From: Ampullaceana balthica
Taxonomy: Eukaryota > Mollusca > Gastropoda > Lymnaeidae
Assembly (NCBI GenBank): GCA_944989445.1
Contig: CALYLW010000126.1
Span: forward strand, 124,001-188,000
Reading direction: 5' to 3'
DNA length: 64,000 nucleotides
The first letter of the stretch is position 1. The number at the start of each line of letters is the position of its first letter. The translations under genes were made by a program, and so were the position numbers. Below are positions 43,092-54,596 of the stretch, piece by piece. The notes under the pieces were generated by a model. That model was given only the letters and a program-made list of their open reading frames with translations. It ran no database searches and was not told the origin of the DNA.

Positions 43092-43526
43092 GGGGCCGTC
43101 CATAAATGACGTCAGGCACCTAGGGGGAAGGGGGATTCCACAAATTTGTGACAATGTTTGACGAGGGGATGGGGGTGGAGTTTAAGAAATGTAACGTCAC
43201 ATCAAGACTCGCAACTTGAAATAAAAGTTACACTTAAATATTTTATTTCTTAAAATTTATTTGTTGACGTTTTACATGGCTTCACGTGTGTTATGATATT
43301 AGAATGCAACCTTACACTAAATAAATGCTTAAATGACAAAAAAAGTGATCTGAAACAAGATCTTTTTCGAATAGAAAATACAGCTTTTAGGTGGGCGGGG
43401 GGGGGCAAAGCTTTGTGACGTCATATTGGAGGGGGGAGGTCTAAGTTTTTGTGACGGCGCAGGACAAGGGGGAGGGGGGGTTGAAAAATCGGCCAAAATC
43501 GAATGACGTCATTTATGGACGGCCCC
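43092..43526. mobile_element. MITE copy 5, complete
   Basis: 435 bp with near-perfect termini GGGGCCGTCCATAAATGACG at both ends and TTA on each side (43089-43091, 43527-43529). A TTA target fits PIF/Harbinger-like MITEs; the family is not proven. It carries TGACGTCA at its right terminus and near 43419, with closely related GACGTCA and AACGTCAC sites elsewhere. Confidence 0.92.
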
Positions 43527-43529
43527 TTA

Positions 43530-44944
43530 ACGGGAATTGTAATAGTGTTGATGTAACAAACCTGGGGTGTAATAAGTGTGGGAAGGTGAAATATTAAGAT
43601 AGCACCAATTGGAATTCTAAATGCTACTTAACTTGTGTGTATGTTTCGGACGAGAAGTTCACGCATTGCCGCTACCACATTTGCACTCTAACCGTATTTA
43701 CTTAGAGCGGTGGCATTTATATTCCTTTATGATTAGAGCAAATTTTAAATTAAATAAGATAGTTTTCTTGGAAAGGCGTAAATGACCTCTTTGTTAATGG
43801 AGACATAATGGTAACAGCATTGGCAGTTAATAATGATTATCCAGGGCACTGCAGCCCACTTTTGGACCCTGGCCTGCCATTTCCCAGTGAATAAACTTCA
43901 AGATAATACAAAGCAAAAAAAAAGACCTTTCATATTTTCTTACGTCATCATATTAAACTAAACTCTCGCTCCAGCTCGCTGTGACTGATTTGCTATTCAG
44001 ATGTAATTTTAAAAACATCGACTGGTGAAGTTTAACCAGTCAATTGTCACCATAAAATGCAATGAGTATCTGATATCGACTACATTGTACTCTCAATACC
44101 AATGTGACACCTATTAAATAACCTCCTCGACTATATTGTACTCTCACAACCAATGTAAAACCTATTTAAACAACCTCCTCGACTATGTGACACCTATTGA
44201 ACAAATCTCCACATTAACACACATGCGCGTGGAACGTCCGCCAATCAAATTAGAACAAAATATTAATCACCCAAGCCCTGAGCAATCAGAATCGTGACAA
44301 CAATGAGAGATGAATCCCGCGTATACCGTCAGCGCCGCACAAAAAATGTTTTAATGATGCACCCAGCTGACAAGACCGGACATAAACGACCGGACATATA
44401 ATATATTTATGACGTCGTTCAAGCAACCTTTGCTGCTTTCATCCACGGGTTAACATTTATTTGTCTTTGCTAACACGGACTGTGTCAACAGACGTTGACG
44501 TCATCAAAGCCAGAGCCGGGTAGGGGGCGGCTGTCCCAAGACACTATCGTCCATGTCCCACACTGAAGCTGTGTCTGAAGAGGCCCGGAATGATGTTTTA
44601 ACGGGCAGTTAAATCAGTCCTTGGGTGTCCTTGCCGCACCATGCATGCCAAGCGTCCTTGACACACTGATAGCAATACCCCATCCTTACATTACCTCCAG
44701 CGGCATGGACAGTCGTTTCGAAACTAGTGGAGTAGCTGGGGACGCCCCGGGGTGTCCTCGATTTTTTCCCCGCCCGTAACCCCAATAAAGGACAAACCAC
44801 GGAGAGCTGGGCTCATATCAGCAGGTCTTCTCTAATTACACCTGCCAGCCTGCCGGTAACCCATAATACCTTGAACTTTCCTTCTGTCATCACAAACTTA
44901 GTCTCAGAACCTACTTGAAATTAAGTAAAGAAAGATCTAGTAAA
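43530..44944. other. Noncoding; some CpG-containing sequence, no gene called
   Basis: 44075-44215 has loose repeats of CGACTA..TTGTACTCTCA and CCTATT. 44490-44790 is less AT-rich, but its 63-codon minus frame has no domain. No exon is recognised. Confidence 0.4.
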
Positions 44945-46872
44945 CACACAGTGTGGTATACATGATTGTATAGAACACTGGGCTTGTACAGTGTGGTATA
45001 CATGATTGTATAGAACACTGGGCTTGTACAGTATGTGGTATAAAATAGCATAGAACACTAGGCTTGTACAGTGTAGTATACATGATTGTATAGAACATTA
45101 GGCTGATACAGTGTGGTATACATGATTGTATAGAACACTATGCTTGTACAGTGTGGTATACATGATTGTATAGAACACTAGGCTAGTACAGTGTGGTATA
45201 CATGATTGTATAGAACACTAGGCTGGTACAGTGTGGTATACATGATTGTATAGAACATTAGGCTGGTACAGTGTGGTATACATGATTGTATAGAACACTA
45301 TGCTTGTACAGTGTGGTATACAAATTGTATAGAACACTAGGCTTGTATAGTGGGGTATACATGATTGTATAGAACACTAGGCTTGTACTGTGTGGTATAA
45401 AGATTGTATAGAACACTATGCTTGTACAGTGTGGTATACATGATTGTATATAAAACTAGGCTTTTATAGTGTGGTATACATGATTGTATAGAACACTATG
45501 CTTGTACAGTGTACAGTGTGGTATACATGATTGTATAGAAAACTAGGCTTGTATAGTGGGGTATACATGATTGTATAGAACACTAGGCTTCTACTGTGTG
45601 GTATAAAGATTGTATAGAACACTGGGCTTGTACGGTGTGGTATACATGATTGTATAGAACACTAGACTTGTACAGTGTGGTATACATGATTGTATAGAAC
45701 ACTATGCTTGTACAGTGTGGTATACATGATTGTATAGAACAACAGGATTGTACAGTGTGGTATACATGATTGTATAGAACACTATGCTTGTACAGTGTGG
45801 TATACATGATTGTATAGAACAACAGGATTGTACAGTGTGCTATACATGATTGTATAGAACATTAGACTGGTACAGTGTGGTATACATGATTGTATAGAAC
45901 ACTATGCTTGTACAGTGTGGTATATATGATTGTATAGAACAACAGGATTGTACAGTGTGGTATACATGATTGTATAGAATAGAACACTAGGCTTGTACAG
46001 TGTAGTATTCATGATTGTATAGAACATTAGGCATGTACAGTGTGGTATACATGATTGTATAGAACACAAGGCTTGACAGTGTGCTATACATGATTGTATA
46101 GAACACTAGGCTTGACAGTGTGCTATACATGATTGTATAGAAAACTAGGCTTGTATAGTGTAGTATACATGATTGTATAGAACACTAGGCTAGTACAGTG
46201 TGGTATACATGATTGTATAGAACACTAGGCTAGTACAGTGTGGTATACATGATTGTATAGAACACTAGGCTAGTACAGTGTGGTATACATGATTGTATAG
46301 AACATTAGGCTAGTACAGTGTGGTATACATGATTGTATAGAACACTAGGCTAGTACAGTGTGGTATACATGATTGTATAGAACGCTAGGCTTGTACAGTG
46401 TGGTATAAAAATTGTATAGAACACTAGGCTTGTACAGTGTGGTATACATGATTGTATAGAACACTAGGCTTGTACAGTGTGGTATACATGATTGTATAGA
46501 ACACTAGGCTTGTACAGTGTGGTATACATGATTGTATAGAACACTAGGCTTGTACAGTGTGGTATACATGATTGTATAGAACACTAGGCTTGAACGGTGT
46601 GGTATAGATGATTGTATAGAACACTAGGCTTGTACAGTGTGGTATACAAGATTGTATAGAACACTAGGCTAGTACAGTGTGGTATACATGATTGTATAGA
46701 ACATTAGGCTAGTTCAGTGTGGTATACATGATTGTATAGAACATTAGGCATGTACAGTGTGGTATACATGATTGTATAGAACATTAGGCATGTACAGTGT
46801 GGTATACATGATTTTTGTATAGAACATTAGGCTGGTACAGTGTGGTATACATGATTGTTTAGAAGACTAGGC
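44945..46872. repeat. 40-bp minisatellite, about 48 copies
   Basis: Unit TACAGTGTGGTATACATGAT plus TGTATAGAACACTAGGCTTG. It is the longest array in the window. GTATAC and ATACATGATTGTAT-like near-palindromes recur in every unit. Several units are shortened (37-39 bp) or extended, and variants (ACAAGGATTG, CATTAGGCTGG) alternate in ordered blocks. Confidence 0.98.
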
Positions 46873-47200
46873 TTGGTATGAAATGACATGATCTCAAACG
46901 GTGTAGATTGTATATGAGAAGTTAAATGTAAAAATAGAAATACATGTACTACTTTTTAAATTTAAAAAAAAACGACGAGGAATTTCATTAGACGTGCCAA
47001 CGTCTGCGGTGCTACCAATGAAGCGCCAAAATTGGTTCTACATTCGTTGAACAAAATAAATGTGAGAGTTGGTAGCCATCACTAAAATTAAACGTGCCAT
47101 TTCTTGATTCTCTGCCCCGGGTGTATCTTGGAACCGTTTTTCTTTGTTATATTCTGAAACTGTAACCAAATAATTATTCAAAAACAAAAAACATTGTTTT

Positions 47201-47987
47201 TAGGTCTGCGGAAATTAACGATTAATTTCTTGATTAATCGTTAAAAATTTGTAACGATAATTTTTTTTTATCGATTAATCGACCCACCACTTATAAATGT
47301 ACTGTAAGTCCAAAAGTAAAATATTTCGTACGCTAAATATAAACTAATTTCCGGATGATTACACGAACATTTTTGTTTTAAACTATTCACTTAGGTGATT
47401 GTTCAAAATGTTGATAAAGGTTGTTTTCATTGAGAGAAATCGTTTGCCTACCATGCCATGTTCCCTCTCTAAGTCTAAGCTCGTTGTTTCGTGTGCAAAG
47501 TTTTAAAAAAAACCTCGTTGCAAAATTTTACAGAAATTTCTGCGCGGTTATTCTAAACTCCTTCGTGGCGTCGGTAAAATATATGCGCAGCGGCACTGCT
47601 TAAAGAGAATATTGCTACCATGGTTCTAACACTTCGCTTACATATCATCTGCAAACCAAACATTCACTACAGTATCAGAAACTTCAAATGAGACAATCTA
47701 AAGCTATGTAAACGATTGTTCAGCTCGGCAGGTTATATTGCCAATAAGACCCGCTCATCACTTGAACCAAGTAATGTCAATTCACTTGTCTGTTTGCGTT
47801 GTTGGTTAAAAGATGTCATATAAAGAAGACATTCCAGTGTTATTTCGATTTTCGACAAGTACGTTTAATAAATGTAACTTATGACACCATACATTTTAAT
47901 TTCGGCTTTAATCGAAATTAACGATTAATTAATCGATAATTTTTCAAAAGTTAACGATTAATTTTAAATTAATCGATAACAGCCCTA
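47201..47987 (+). mobile_element. hAT-5: AT-palindromic hAT relic
   Basis: Left TAGGTCTGCGGAAATTAACG and right (complement) TAGGGCTGTTATCGATTAAT. Both termini are rich in ATTAATCG palindromes. Flanks ATTGTTTT (47193-47200) and ATTGTTAT (47988-47995) match at seven of eight bases. Near 47715-47825 the plus strand reads RLFSSAGYIANKTRSSLEPS then NVNSLVCLRCWLKDVI and stop, the hAT C-terminal dimerisation motif. Confidence 0.88.
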
Positions 47988-47995
47988 ATTGTTAT

Positions 47996-48734
47996 ACATT
48001 GTTTGTCTTCTTCTCGCAGCACAAAGATTCGTTGCACTGTGTGGTGCTGACAAAGATAGGGAAGGGGAAATTTGAAGTTTAAAAGTATTTCTTAACAATA
48101 TTTATGTTTTTTCATGGCCATACAATTAGGCTTTCAGCCGTTAGAAACCAGTTTTTTCTTTTACAACATTAGGTGCCATTCGCAAATGACGTCACACTTC
48201 TAACGTTGAATTTTGGCGCCGAACCCTCACAACATGTTCACACCTTTAAATCAATTTAACAATTGTTATTCCTGCTGCCCCCCCACTCCCACCATTCTTG
48301 TTGTGTAATGTCATTCACGGATAGCACCTGGATTAAAATGAGAATTAAGATTTTGAAATATGTCACAATCCTATTAATGATTGTTTACAGTGACCGTCTG
48401 CTATGCTTTCTTCATCAACTTTCTTCCAAGGCTTTATTAAAAAGTCACCTTGCCCCCCGCAGGTATGGGAACCGCTATCAAAACGAAGTTATGCCTCGTT
48501 ATGCCCCATGATTACTTACCGCCATGTTTATAACCATTGAGTCGTCTACGTAAATAATTTTTAAAAAGAAGATATTTGACGCCTTTAACGTTTATGCTCG
48601 AGATTGTCATTTTTAATGAGTTGTTGCTAAGATTTAGGGATTGGCACATGGTGGGAGGGGGAGGGGGAACATTGATGCGTCTTTATTTTTGTTGTAGACT
48701 TTGTGAGAACGTTTTTTTGTTGCTCGAGACAAAC
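47996..48734. other. Noncoding, nothing recognised
   Basis: Contains GCAAATGACGTCACAC at 48182, similar to the MITE terminus but without a recognisable element. No frame supported. Confidence 0.45.
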
Positions 48735-48845
48735 TTCTACCTTCACAATATGGTTCATAAAACGTCTACCTTCAAAATATGGTTCATTAAACGTCTACAT
48801 TCACAATATGGTTCATTAAACGTCTACCTTCACAATATGGTTCCC
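48735..48845. repeat. 29-bp minisatellite, 4 copies
   Basis: Unit ATGGTTCATTAAACGTCTAC plus CTTCACAAT; low divergence. Confidence 0.92.
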
Positions 48846-49498
48846 TTAAGTGGCCAATGGTGACACTATTTACACAGGCCTAGTTCTTAAACGACAACCA
48901 TATTTAGCGTTTTCATTGTAATATTTCTAGGAATTGTAACTTAAAATGTTCCCATGTAAAACTACGTTTCTTCTCTTCTTTTCATTAGTATGAAGCACAT
49001 TCACGTTGATAAAATATATTCGTGGGCTGGTGTGGTACAAAAAAAAATGTGCCAAGGAAACAATGAAATTAACTACATTTTTATCTGAAATCAGTTTCAA
49101 AACCTCACGTAACTCATTATGTGCGCCTAGCCACCTTACCCCAGATAAACCAGCTAAGGGCAGCTAACCCCATCCAGATGCCAAAGACTCAAGCTAATTG
49201 TTACACAGACTTCATCTAAGATCACGTTCTAACTAAGTTTAAGTTTCTTTTTGGAATTTTGACGTTTTTTTCAATTAAAAATTATTTTATGGCCGAAAAA
49301 GAAATAAATCAAGAAAAATTAGTTTATTTTTAGAACAGGAGTGGCTGCCGGTTAAGTAAACAACATGAAAAACATTCAAGCCTTTAGATCAGGTGCTTTC
49401 AACTCTAACTTCTGGAATGTTAATATTACACTATATACTAAGAAAATAAATTAACACCGTTATACTTTGAACGTAATTTTTTGGATTATACAAGTTGA
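48846..49498. other. Noncoding, nothing recognised
   Basis: AT-rich with no supported frame. Confidence 0.5.
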
Positions 49499-49765
49499 TA
49501 CGATTCAATGGATTAGATTCAATGGATTAGATTCAACGGATTAGATTTCATTGTTTAGATTCAACGGATTATATTCAACGGATTATATTCAATGGATTAG
49601 TGATTAGATTCAATGGATTATATTTAATGGATTAGATTCAATGGATTAGATTCAATGGATTAGATTCAATGGATTATATTTAATGGATTAGATTCAATGG
49701 ATTAGATTCAATGGATTATATTTAATGGATTAGATTCAATGGATTAGATTCAATGGTTTGGATCT
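49499..49765. repeat. 14-bp minisatellite, about 18 copies
   Basis: Unit GATTCAATGGATTA with TATATTT/TAGATTC variants that recur as a higher-order block of three units. Confidence 0.95.
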
Positions 49766-50081
49766 CATTGTTAATTGCTATGAATGAGATTCAATGGATA
49801 CGATTCTGTTCTGTTCGGACTGGACTGCCTTTTCGCGACTTTAACGCTTCAAAATCCAAATCTTAATTATTAGGACATGTTTTACTGTTGTCTTGGACAA
49901 GGCTTACTGGAAGGTTTTGGAAAAGGGAGACTGCTATGCCGGGGACGTCCTCTTACGGGGTCTGCCTATTTAGGGACTTTTCCGCTCTTTCGAGACTTTG
50001 CATTTCCAAGCCATACATTTTAGTTTAAAATATATATATTCTTTGGCTGTGATTGGTAGTATTGGTAGCTCCATGGAATAT

Positions 50082-50247
50082 AACTATAGAGACAATAATA
50101 AAGATAACTATAGAAACAATAATAAAGATAACTATAGAGACAATAATTCAGTTCACTATAGAGACAATAATAAAGATAATTATAGAGACAATAATAAAGA
50201 TAACTATAGAAGCAACAATACAGATAACTATAAAGACAACAATAAAG
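50082..50247. repeat. 24-bp minisatellite, left block
   Basis: Unit CTATAGAGACAATAATAAAG plus ATAA. Further units occur at 51156-51181 and 52016-52170, so the array was broken apart by later insertions. Confidence 0.93.
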
Positions 50248-50600
50248 GGTATCATGTCAAAAGGGCAAAACAATAAGAGCGAAAACAAAAAAAGGCGAAA
50301 CAACATGAGCGAAAATGAAAAAGGCGAAAGCCAAAAAAGGTAGGGATAAAAACGGCGAAAGGCGAAAACAATTAATGCGAACGATAAAAATGCGAAATCA
50401 TGTTAGGGTTAGGGTTAGGGTTAGAGTTTCCTGAGCTCATAACTTTAAACTTTTTTGTTTTCACCTTTTTATTTTCGCCTTTTTTGTTTTCGCCTATTTT
50501 GGCTTTTGCCTTTTTTTACTTCCGCTATTTTTGTTTTCACCCTTTGACGTCACTCTTTTTGTTATCACCCTTTTTGTTTTCGCCTTTTTGACATGTAACC
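50248..50600. mobile_element. Foldback-type element with TTAGGG tract
   Basis: Termini GGTATCATGTCAAAAGGGC and (complement) GGTTACATGTCAAAAAGGC. Each arm consists of repeated GGCGAAAACAAAAA-like words (left arm) and TTTTTGTTTTCGCC (right arm), so the two arms can pair over about 140 bases. Near the middle lies GTTAGGGTTAGGGTTAGGGT (50402-50421), the animal telomere repeat. Array units flank both sides. The structure matches foldback elements, whose long inverted repeats are built from short direct repeats. Confidence 0.75.
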
Positions 50601-50659
50601 ATAATAAAGATATCTATCATATTATATTTAATCAATTATGTATGACTGTGGCCTTGCGC

Positions 50660-51153
50660 TAATGGACATCACTCTGCTTTTTTTAAAAATTGAAAATATG
50701 GACTTAAAAATCATAATCATTTTGGTTTCCAGATTAACATTAACCAAACAACGCACGAACCTTTGACGTCAGCATTTGTGTTGTAAATATTGCTGACTGA
50801 CTCAAAGAGTTATTTTTTGGTGCAGTAATTTGGTGCGCTGCTTTCTAAAATTAGTTAAAAAGTTGTGTGGTGACTAGCACTGTAAAAAAATATTATATAA
50901 ATACTTTGTGTACATTTCAGGAATATTTCGTATTTATCATACAAGGATAAGTTACTTGGGCTTTTGACAAAATGGGCGCCGTAGGCGCCCTACAACCTCT
51001 ATTATAAAATACTTGGTGTACATTAAAGGAAATTAAATATTACGTATTTATCATACAAGGACAAGTTAGTTGGGCTTTGGAAAAAGGTGGGCGCCGAAGG
51101 CGCCCTAAAAAAGTCTGCGCCACAGGCGCCACGGCACCGCAGCACAACCTAGT
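50660..51153. repeat. GGCGCC-rich dispersed repeat, copy A
   Basis: Ends at 51153, whose complement starts ACTAGGTTGTGCTGCGG. It includes two tandem copies of a block containing GATAAATACGAAATAT (minus sense) and GGGCGCCGWAGGCGCCC hairpins. Shares long wording, such as CAAAGGTTCGTGCGTTG (minus sense), with 56286-56672. Confidence 0.8.
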
Positions 51154-51155
51154 AG

Positions 51156-51181
51156 AGACAGTAATAAAGATAAATATAGAG
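51156..51181. repeat. 24-bp array unit and left target site of hAT-6
   Basis: AGACAGTAATAAAGATAAATATAGAG; its last eight bases, ATATAGAG, match CTATAGAG at 52016-52023 at seven of eight. Confidence 0.85.
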
Positions 51182-52015
51182 TAGGGCTGTTAATGATCAA
51201 TTTAAAATTAATCGTTAACCTTTTAAAAATTATCGATTAATTAATCGATAATTTCGATTAATGCCAAAAATTGAAATTTATGTATTCATAAATCATAAGT
51301 AACATTTATTAAAAGTACTTGTCGAAAATCGAAATAACACTGGAGTGTCTTCTTTATATGACATCTTTTAACCAACAAGGCAAACAGACAAGTGTATTGA
51401 CATTATTTGGTTAAAGTGATGAGCGGGTCTTATTGACAATATAATTATATATCCTGCCGAGCTGCAAAATTGTTCACATAGCTTTAGATTGTCTCAGCTG
51501 AAGTTTCTGATGCTGTAGTGGATGTTTGGTTTGCAGGTGATATGTTAGCGAAGTGTTAGAACCATGGTAGCAATGTTCCCTTTAAGCAGCGTGGCTGCGC
51601 AGATATTTGTCCGACTCCACGCAGGAGTTTAGAATCACCGCGCAGCAAATTTTTTAAAATATTGCACCAAACATGGACGTTGTGCAACTTTGCACACGAG
51701 TTTTTTTAAAAAAACTTTGCACACGGACCAACGAAGCTTACACTTAGAGGGATCGTTGCATGGTAGGCAAACGATTTCTCTCAATGGACACAATAACCTT
51801 TATCATCATTTTGAACATTCACGTCAGTCAATAGTTTAAAACCAAAATGTTTCGTGTAATCGTACGGAAATTAGTTTATATTTATCGGCCAAAATATTTT
51901 ACTTTTTGACTTCCAGTACATTTATGAGTGGTGGGTCGATTAATCGTTAAAAAAATTAATCGTTCAAATGTTTTAACGATTAATCGAGAAATTAATCGTT
52001 AATTTCCGCAGCCTA
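51182..52015 (-). mobile_element. hAT-6: AT-palindromic hAT relic, sister of hAT-5
   Basis: 834 bp. TAGGGCTGTTAATGATCAAT at the left and (complement) TAGGCTGCGGAAATTAACGA at the right, i.e. hAT-5 in inverse orientation. It has inserted inside the 24-bp array. Target (A/C)TATAGAG has the nTnnnnAn form of Ac-like hATs. The interior contains the CTGCGCGG..TTAAAGGGAACATTG segment also seen at 24355. Confidence 0.9.
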
Positions 52016-52170
52016 CTATAGAGACAATAATAAAGATAACTATAGAGGCAATAATAAAGGTAACTATAGATACAATAATAAAGATAACTATAGAGACAAT
52101 AATAAAGATAGCTATAGAGACAATAATATATACAACAAAAGAGACAATGATAAAGATAACGCTAGAGATC
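52016..52170. repeat. 24-bp minisatellite, right block
   Basis: Six units of CTATAGAGACAATAATAAAG plus ATAA continue directly after hAT-6. Confidence 0.92.
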
Positions 52171-52369
52171 AAATGCAAAATACAAACATCCTGACCCAAT
52201 ATTTAACTAATACGTAGTTGTAAAAAGGACGTGTGCAACTCTTGCTTAAGGAGAAGTCATTTTTAAATTAAGACACACTTTTCTTTGAAAAACAGTTGAT
52301 AAAAATGGTGGCAAGGTGGACAAATAACTACTGGAGAAAATTTAATTTTGTGCCGTAATCTCTCCATTA

Positions 52370-52570
52370 CAGTGATGGCGAACATTTTTGGGTCCGCTTG
52401 CCCAAAATTCAATTAAAACGTACTTTTATATAGCAAAGTGCCAAAACAAAGTGCCAACACAAAGTGCCAGCACAGTGCTTTGATTAAGGAAGTAATATTG
52501 TAGTTGCGTGCCGGCTGATGAGCCTCTGCGTGCCGTCTGTGGCACGCGTGCCATAGGTTCGCCATCACTG
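52370..52570. mobile_element. 201-bp hAT MITE
   Basis: Perfect 14-bp ends CAGTGATGGCGAAC. Flanks CTCCATTA and CTCTATCA share six of eight bases. The interior holds AAAGTGCCAACACAAAGTGCC direct repeats and GGCACGCGTGCC, a palindrome. No coding content. Confidence 0.88.
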
Positions 52571-52746
52571 CTCTATCAAGTCGATTAGCATTTTCTCCTC
52601 CCCTGAAACTCGCTTCTGGAATATTTTATGGTTCAACTTGATGGACATCTACTTTAGATGACCTCTTAGGAAAAAAAAGAAAGAAAAAGACTGGCCCTCC
52701 CTCCTCTTCCCTCCTGTCCCATGTTACTTTTGTTAGAATGTGATCG

Positions 52747-52749
<3 letters not shown>

Positions 52750-52780
<31 letters not shown>

Positions 52781-52876
52781 CACACACAACACACACACAC
52801 ACACACACACCCACACACACACGCACTGCACGCACGCACGCACGCACACAACGCAACTGCACGCACGCACGCACCA

Positions 52877-52916
<40 letters not shown>

Positions 52917-52930
52917 CTCACGCACGTTCA

Positions 52931-52978
<48 letters not shown>

Positions 52979-52987
52979 CTCACGCCA

Positions 52988-53027
<40 letters not shown>

Positions 53028-53084
53028 CAGCACGCACGCCACGCACGCACCACGCACGCACGCACGCCGCACGCACGCACGCAA

Positions 53085-53135
<51 letters not shown>

Positions 53136-53295
53136 TGGCGCACGCACTCGAGGAAAAACACGCACGCACGCACGCACGCACGCAACTCACCAACGCACGC
53201 ACGCACGCACTCACGCACGCACGCACGCTACGCACGCACGCACGCACGCACGCACGCACAGCAACGCACGTCACAGCACGCACGCACGCACGCAC

Positions 53296-53327
<32 letters not shown>

Positions 53328-53414
53328 CAGTACGCGCACTGCGCACGCACACGCACACGCACACGCACCGCACACGCACACGCACACGCCACACGCACAC
53401 GCACACGCACACGC

Positions 53415-53455
<41 letters not shown>
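52750..53455. repeat. (CA)n / (CGCA)n compound microsatellite, about 700 bp
   Basis: (CA)n at both edges with a long (ACGC)n core and (CACACG)n transition near 53345-53415. Open frames across it on both strands (up to 250 codons) are artefacts of the repeat. Confidence 0.98.
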
Positions 53456-53458
<3 letters not shown>

Positions 53459-53461
53459 TAA

Positions 53462-54199
53462 AAATAATAATGATAGCGGATAGTTGTCACGAGAGAAGAC
53501 GGCCCTACAAAAACCAAAAGGTACAGCGCGAAGACGGCGCGAGGGCCGATACGGACCAGCGAACAACGGCCGTCAAGAAAGTACAACCAAGACTCTGTGC
53601 GCCCAGTTACCGGCGCGTTGAATCTAACGCAGTTACAACACTGTGGTGGGGCGGATGAGAGGAACATCAACTGTTGCTGCGGTAGGATGTGAAAGAGTTA
53701 AGCACTCGCCACAGCAGATATGTGGATGACGGCTGTGGATGAATCGTGCTTGGTACAAGTGTCAAAAACAGTGCTTGGTACTGTGGGGTTTGGCACGACT
53801 CGATCTGCGACAGTTGGTTGTACTTGGAGCGACGGTGACACCGAGTGTCCTGTTTCAAACAGCGCATTACGTAAACTGGTCTACTCGTGGGCTGTGCTTA
53901 CACAAATGACTGTGGACATTACAAAGTCAAAATTACATAGTGAGCAATTAAAATCTTCTGAAACGACTTGACAGTGAAGCGGACGTAAATGAAGTGTTTT
54001 TGTGTGTGGATATTTCAACACTAACAAGTAAGAAACTTCTTGTGTTTGTCGTGATGGTCTGCAATGGTGTTGTTATATAGTTACAGTTACAGCCATGTGT
54101 TTTCATTAGTTAGCCGAGGGTTAAAGTGACTTTTTGAGTTGGACGGTTTGTTAACGCGCTGTGTCACGGATAATATATGCGTATCAAGATGGTATGTGA
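53462..54199. other. GC-richer unassigned stretch, then noncoding
   Basis: 53470-53660 is CpG-rich (GAAGACGGCGCGAGGGCCGA) and open in two frames, but no domain is recognised. An LTR end or a regulatory island are possibilities. 53700-54190 holds no supported gene. Confidence 0.35.
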
Positions 54200-54202
54200 G
54201 AA

Positions 54203-54242
<40 letters not shown>

Positions 54243-54509
54243 GATAAGAGTAAGATAGAGAGAGAATAGAGAGAGAGAGAGCAATAGAAAGGAAATAGAG
54301 AAGTGGAAGAGAGAGAAAGAAGAGATTGAGAGGAGAGTGACCGAGAGGAAAGAGAGAAGAGAAAGGACGAGAGATAAGAGAAGAGAGAGACGAGAGAGAT
54401 AGAGAAGAAAGAGGAAGAGAGAAAGAGAAGAGAGAGGTGGAGAGGAAAGATAGAAGACAAAAATAGAGAGAGGGGAGAGAGATGAGAAAGATAGAGAATA
54501 AAAGAGAGA

Positions 54510-54593
<84 letters not shown>
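54200..54593. repeat. (GA)n microsatellite with interrupted purine tract
   Basis: Pure (GA) from about 54498 to 54593. To the left is a purine-only tract with GGAAGAGAGAAAG-type interruptions. The minus-strand leucine/serine-rich frames are not genes. Confidence 0.98.

Positions 54594-54596
<3 letters not shown>

Noticed and set aside
44945..46872. CRISPR-like array
   Set aside because: Units abut without unique spacers and variation is scattered over the unit, so this is a minisatellite; the host is also eukaryotic.
50402..50425. Chromosome end or telomere
   Set aside because: Only about four TTAGGG units, inside a foldback structure with ordinary sequence on both sides.
52721..53670. Open frames up to 250 codons on both strands
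   Set aside because: They are translations of (CA)n and (ACGC)n; the codon pattern simply follows the repeat.
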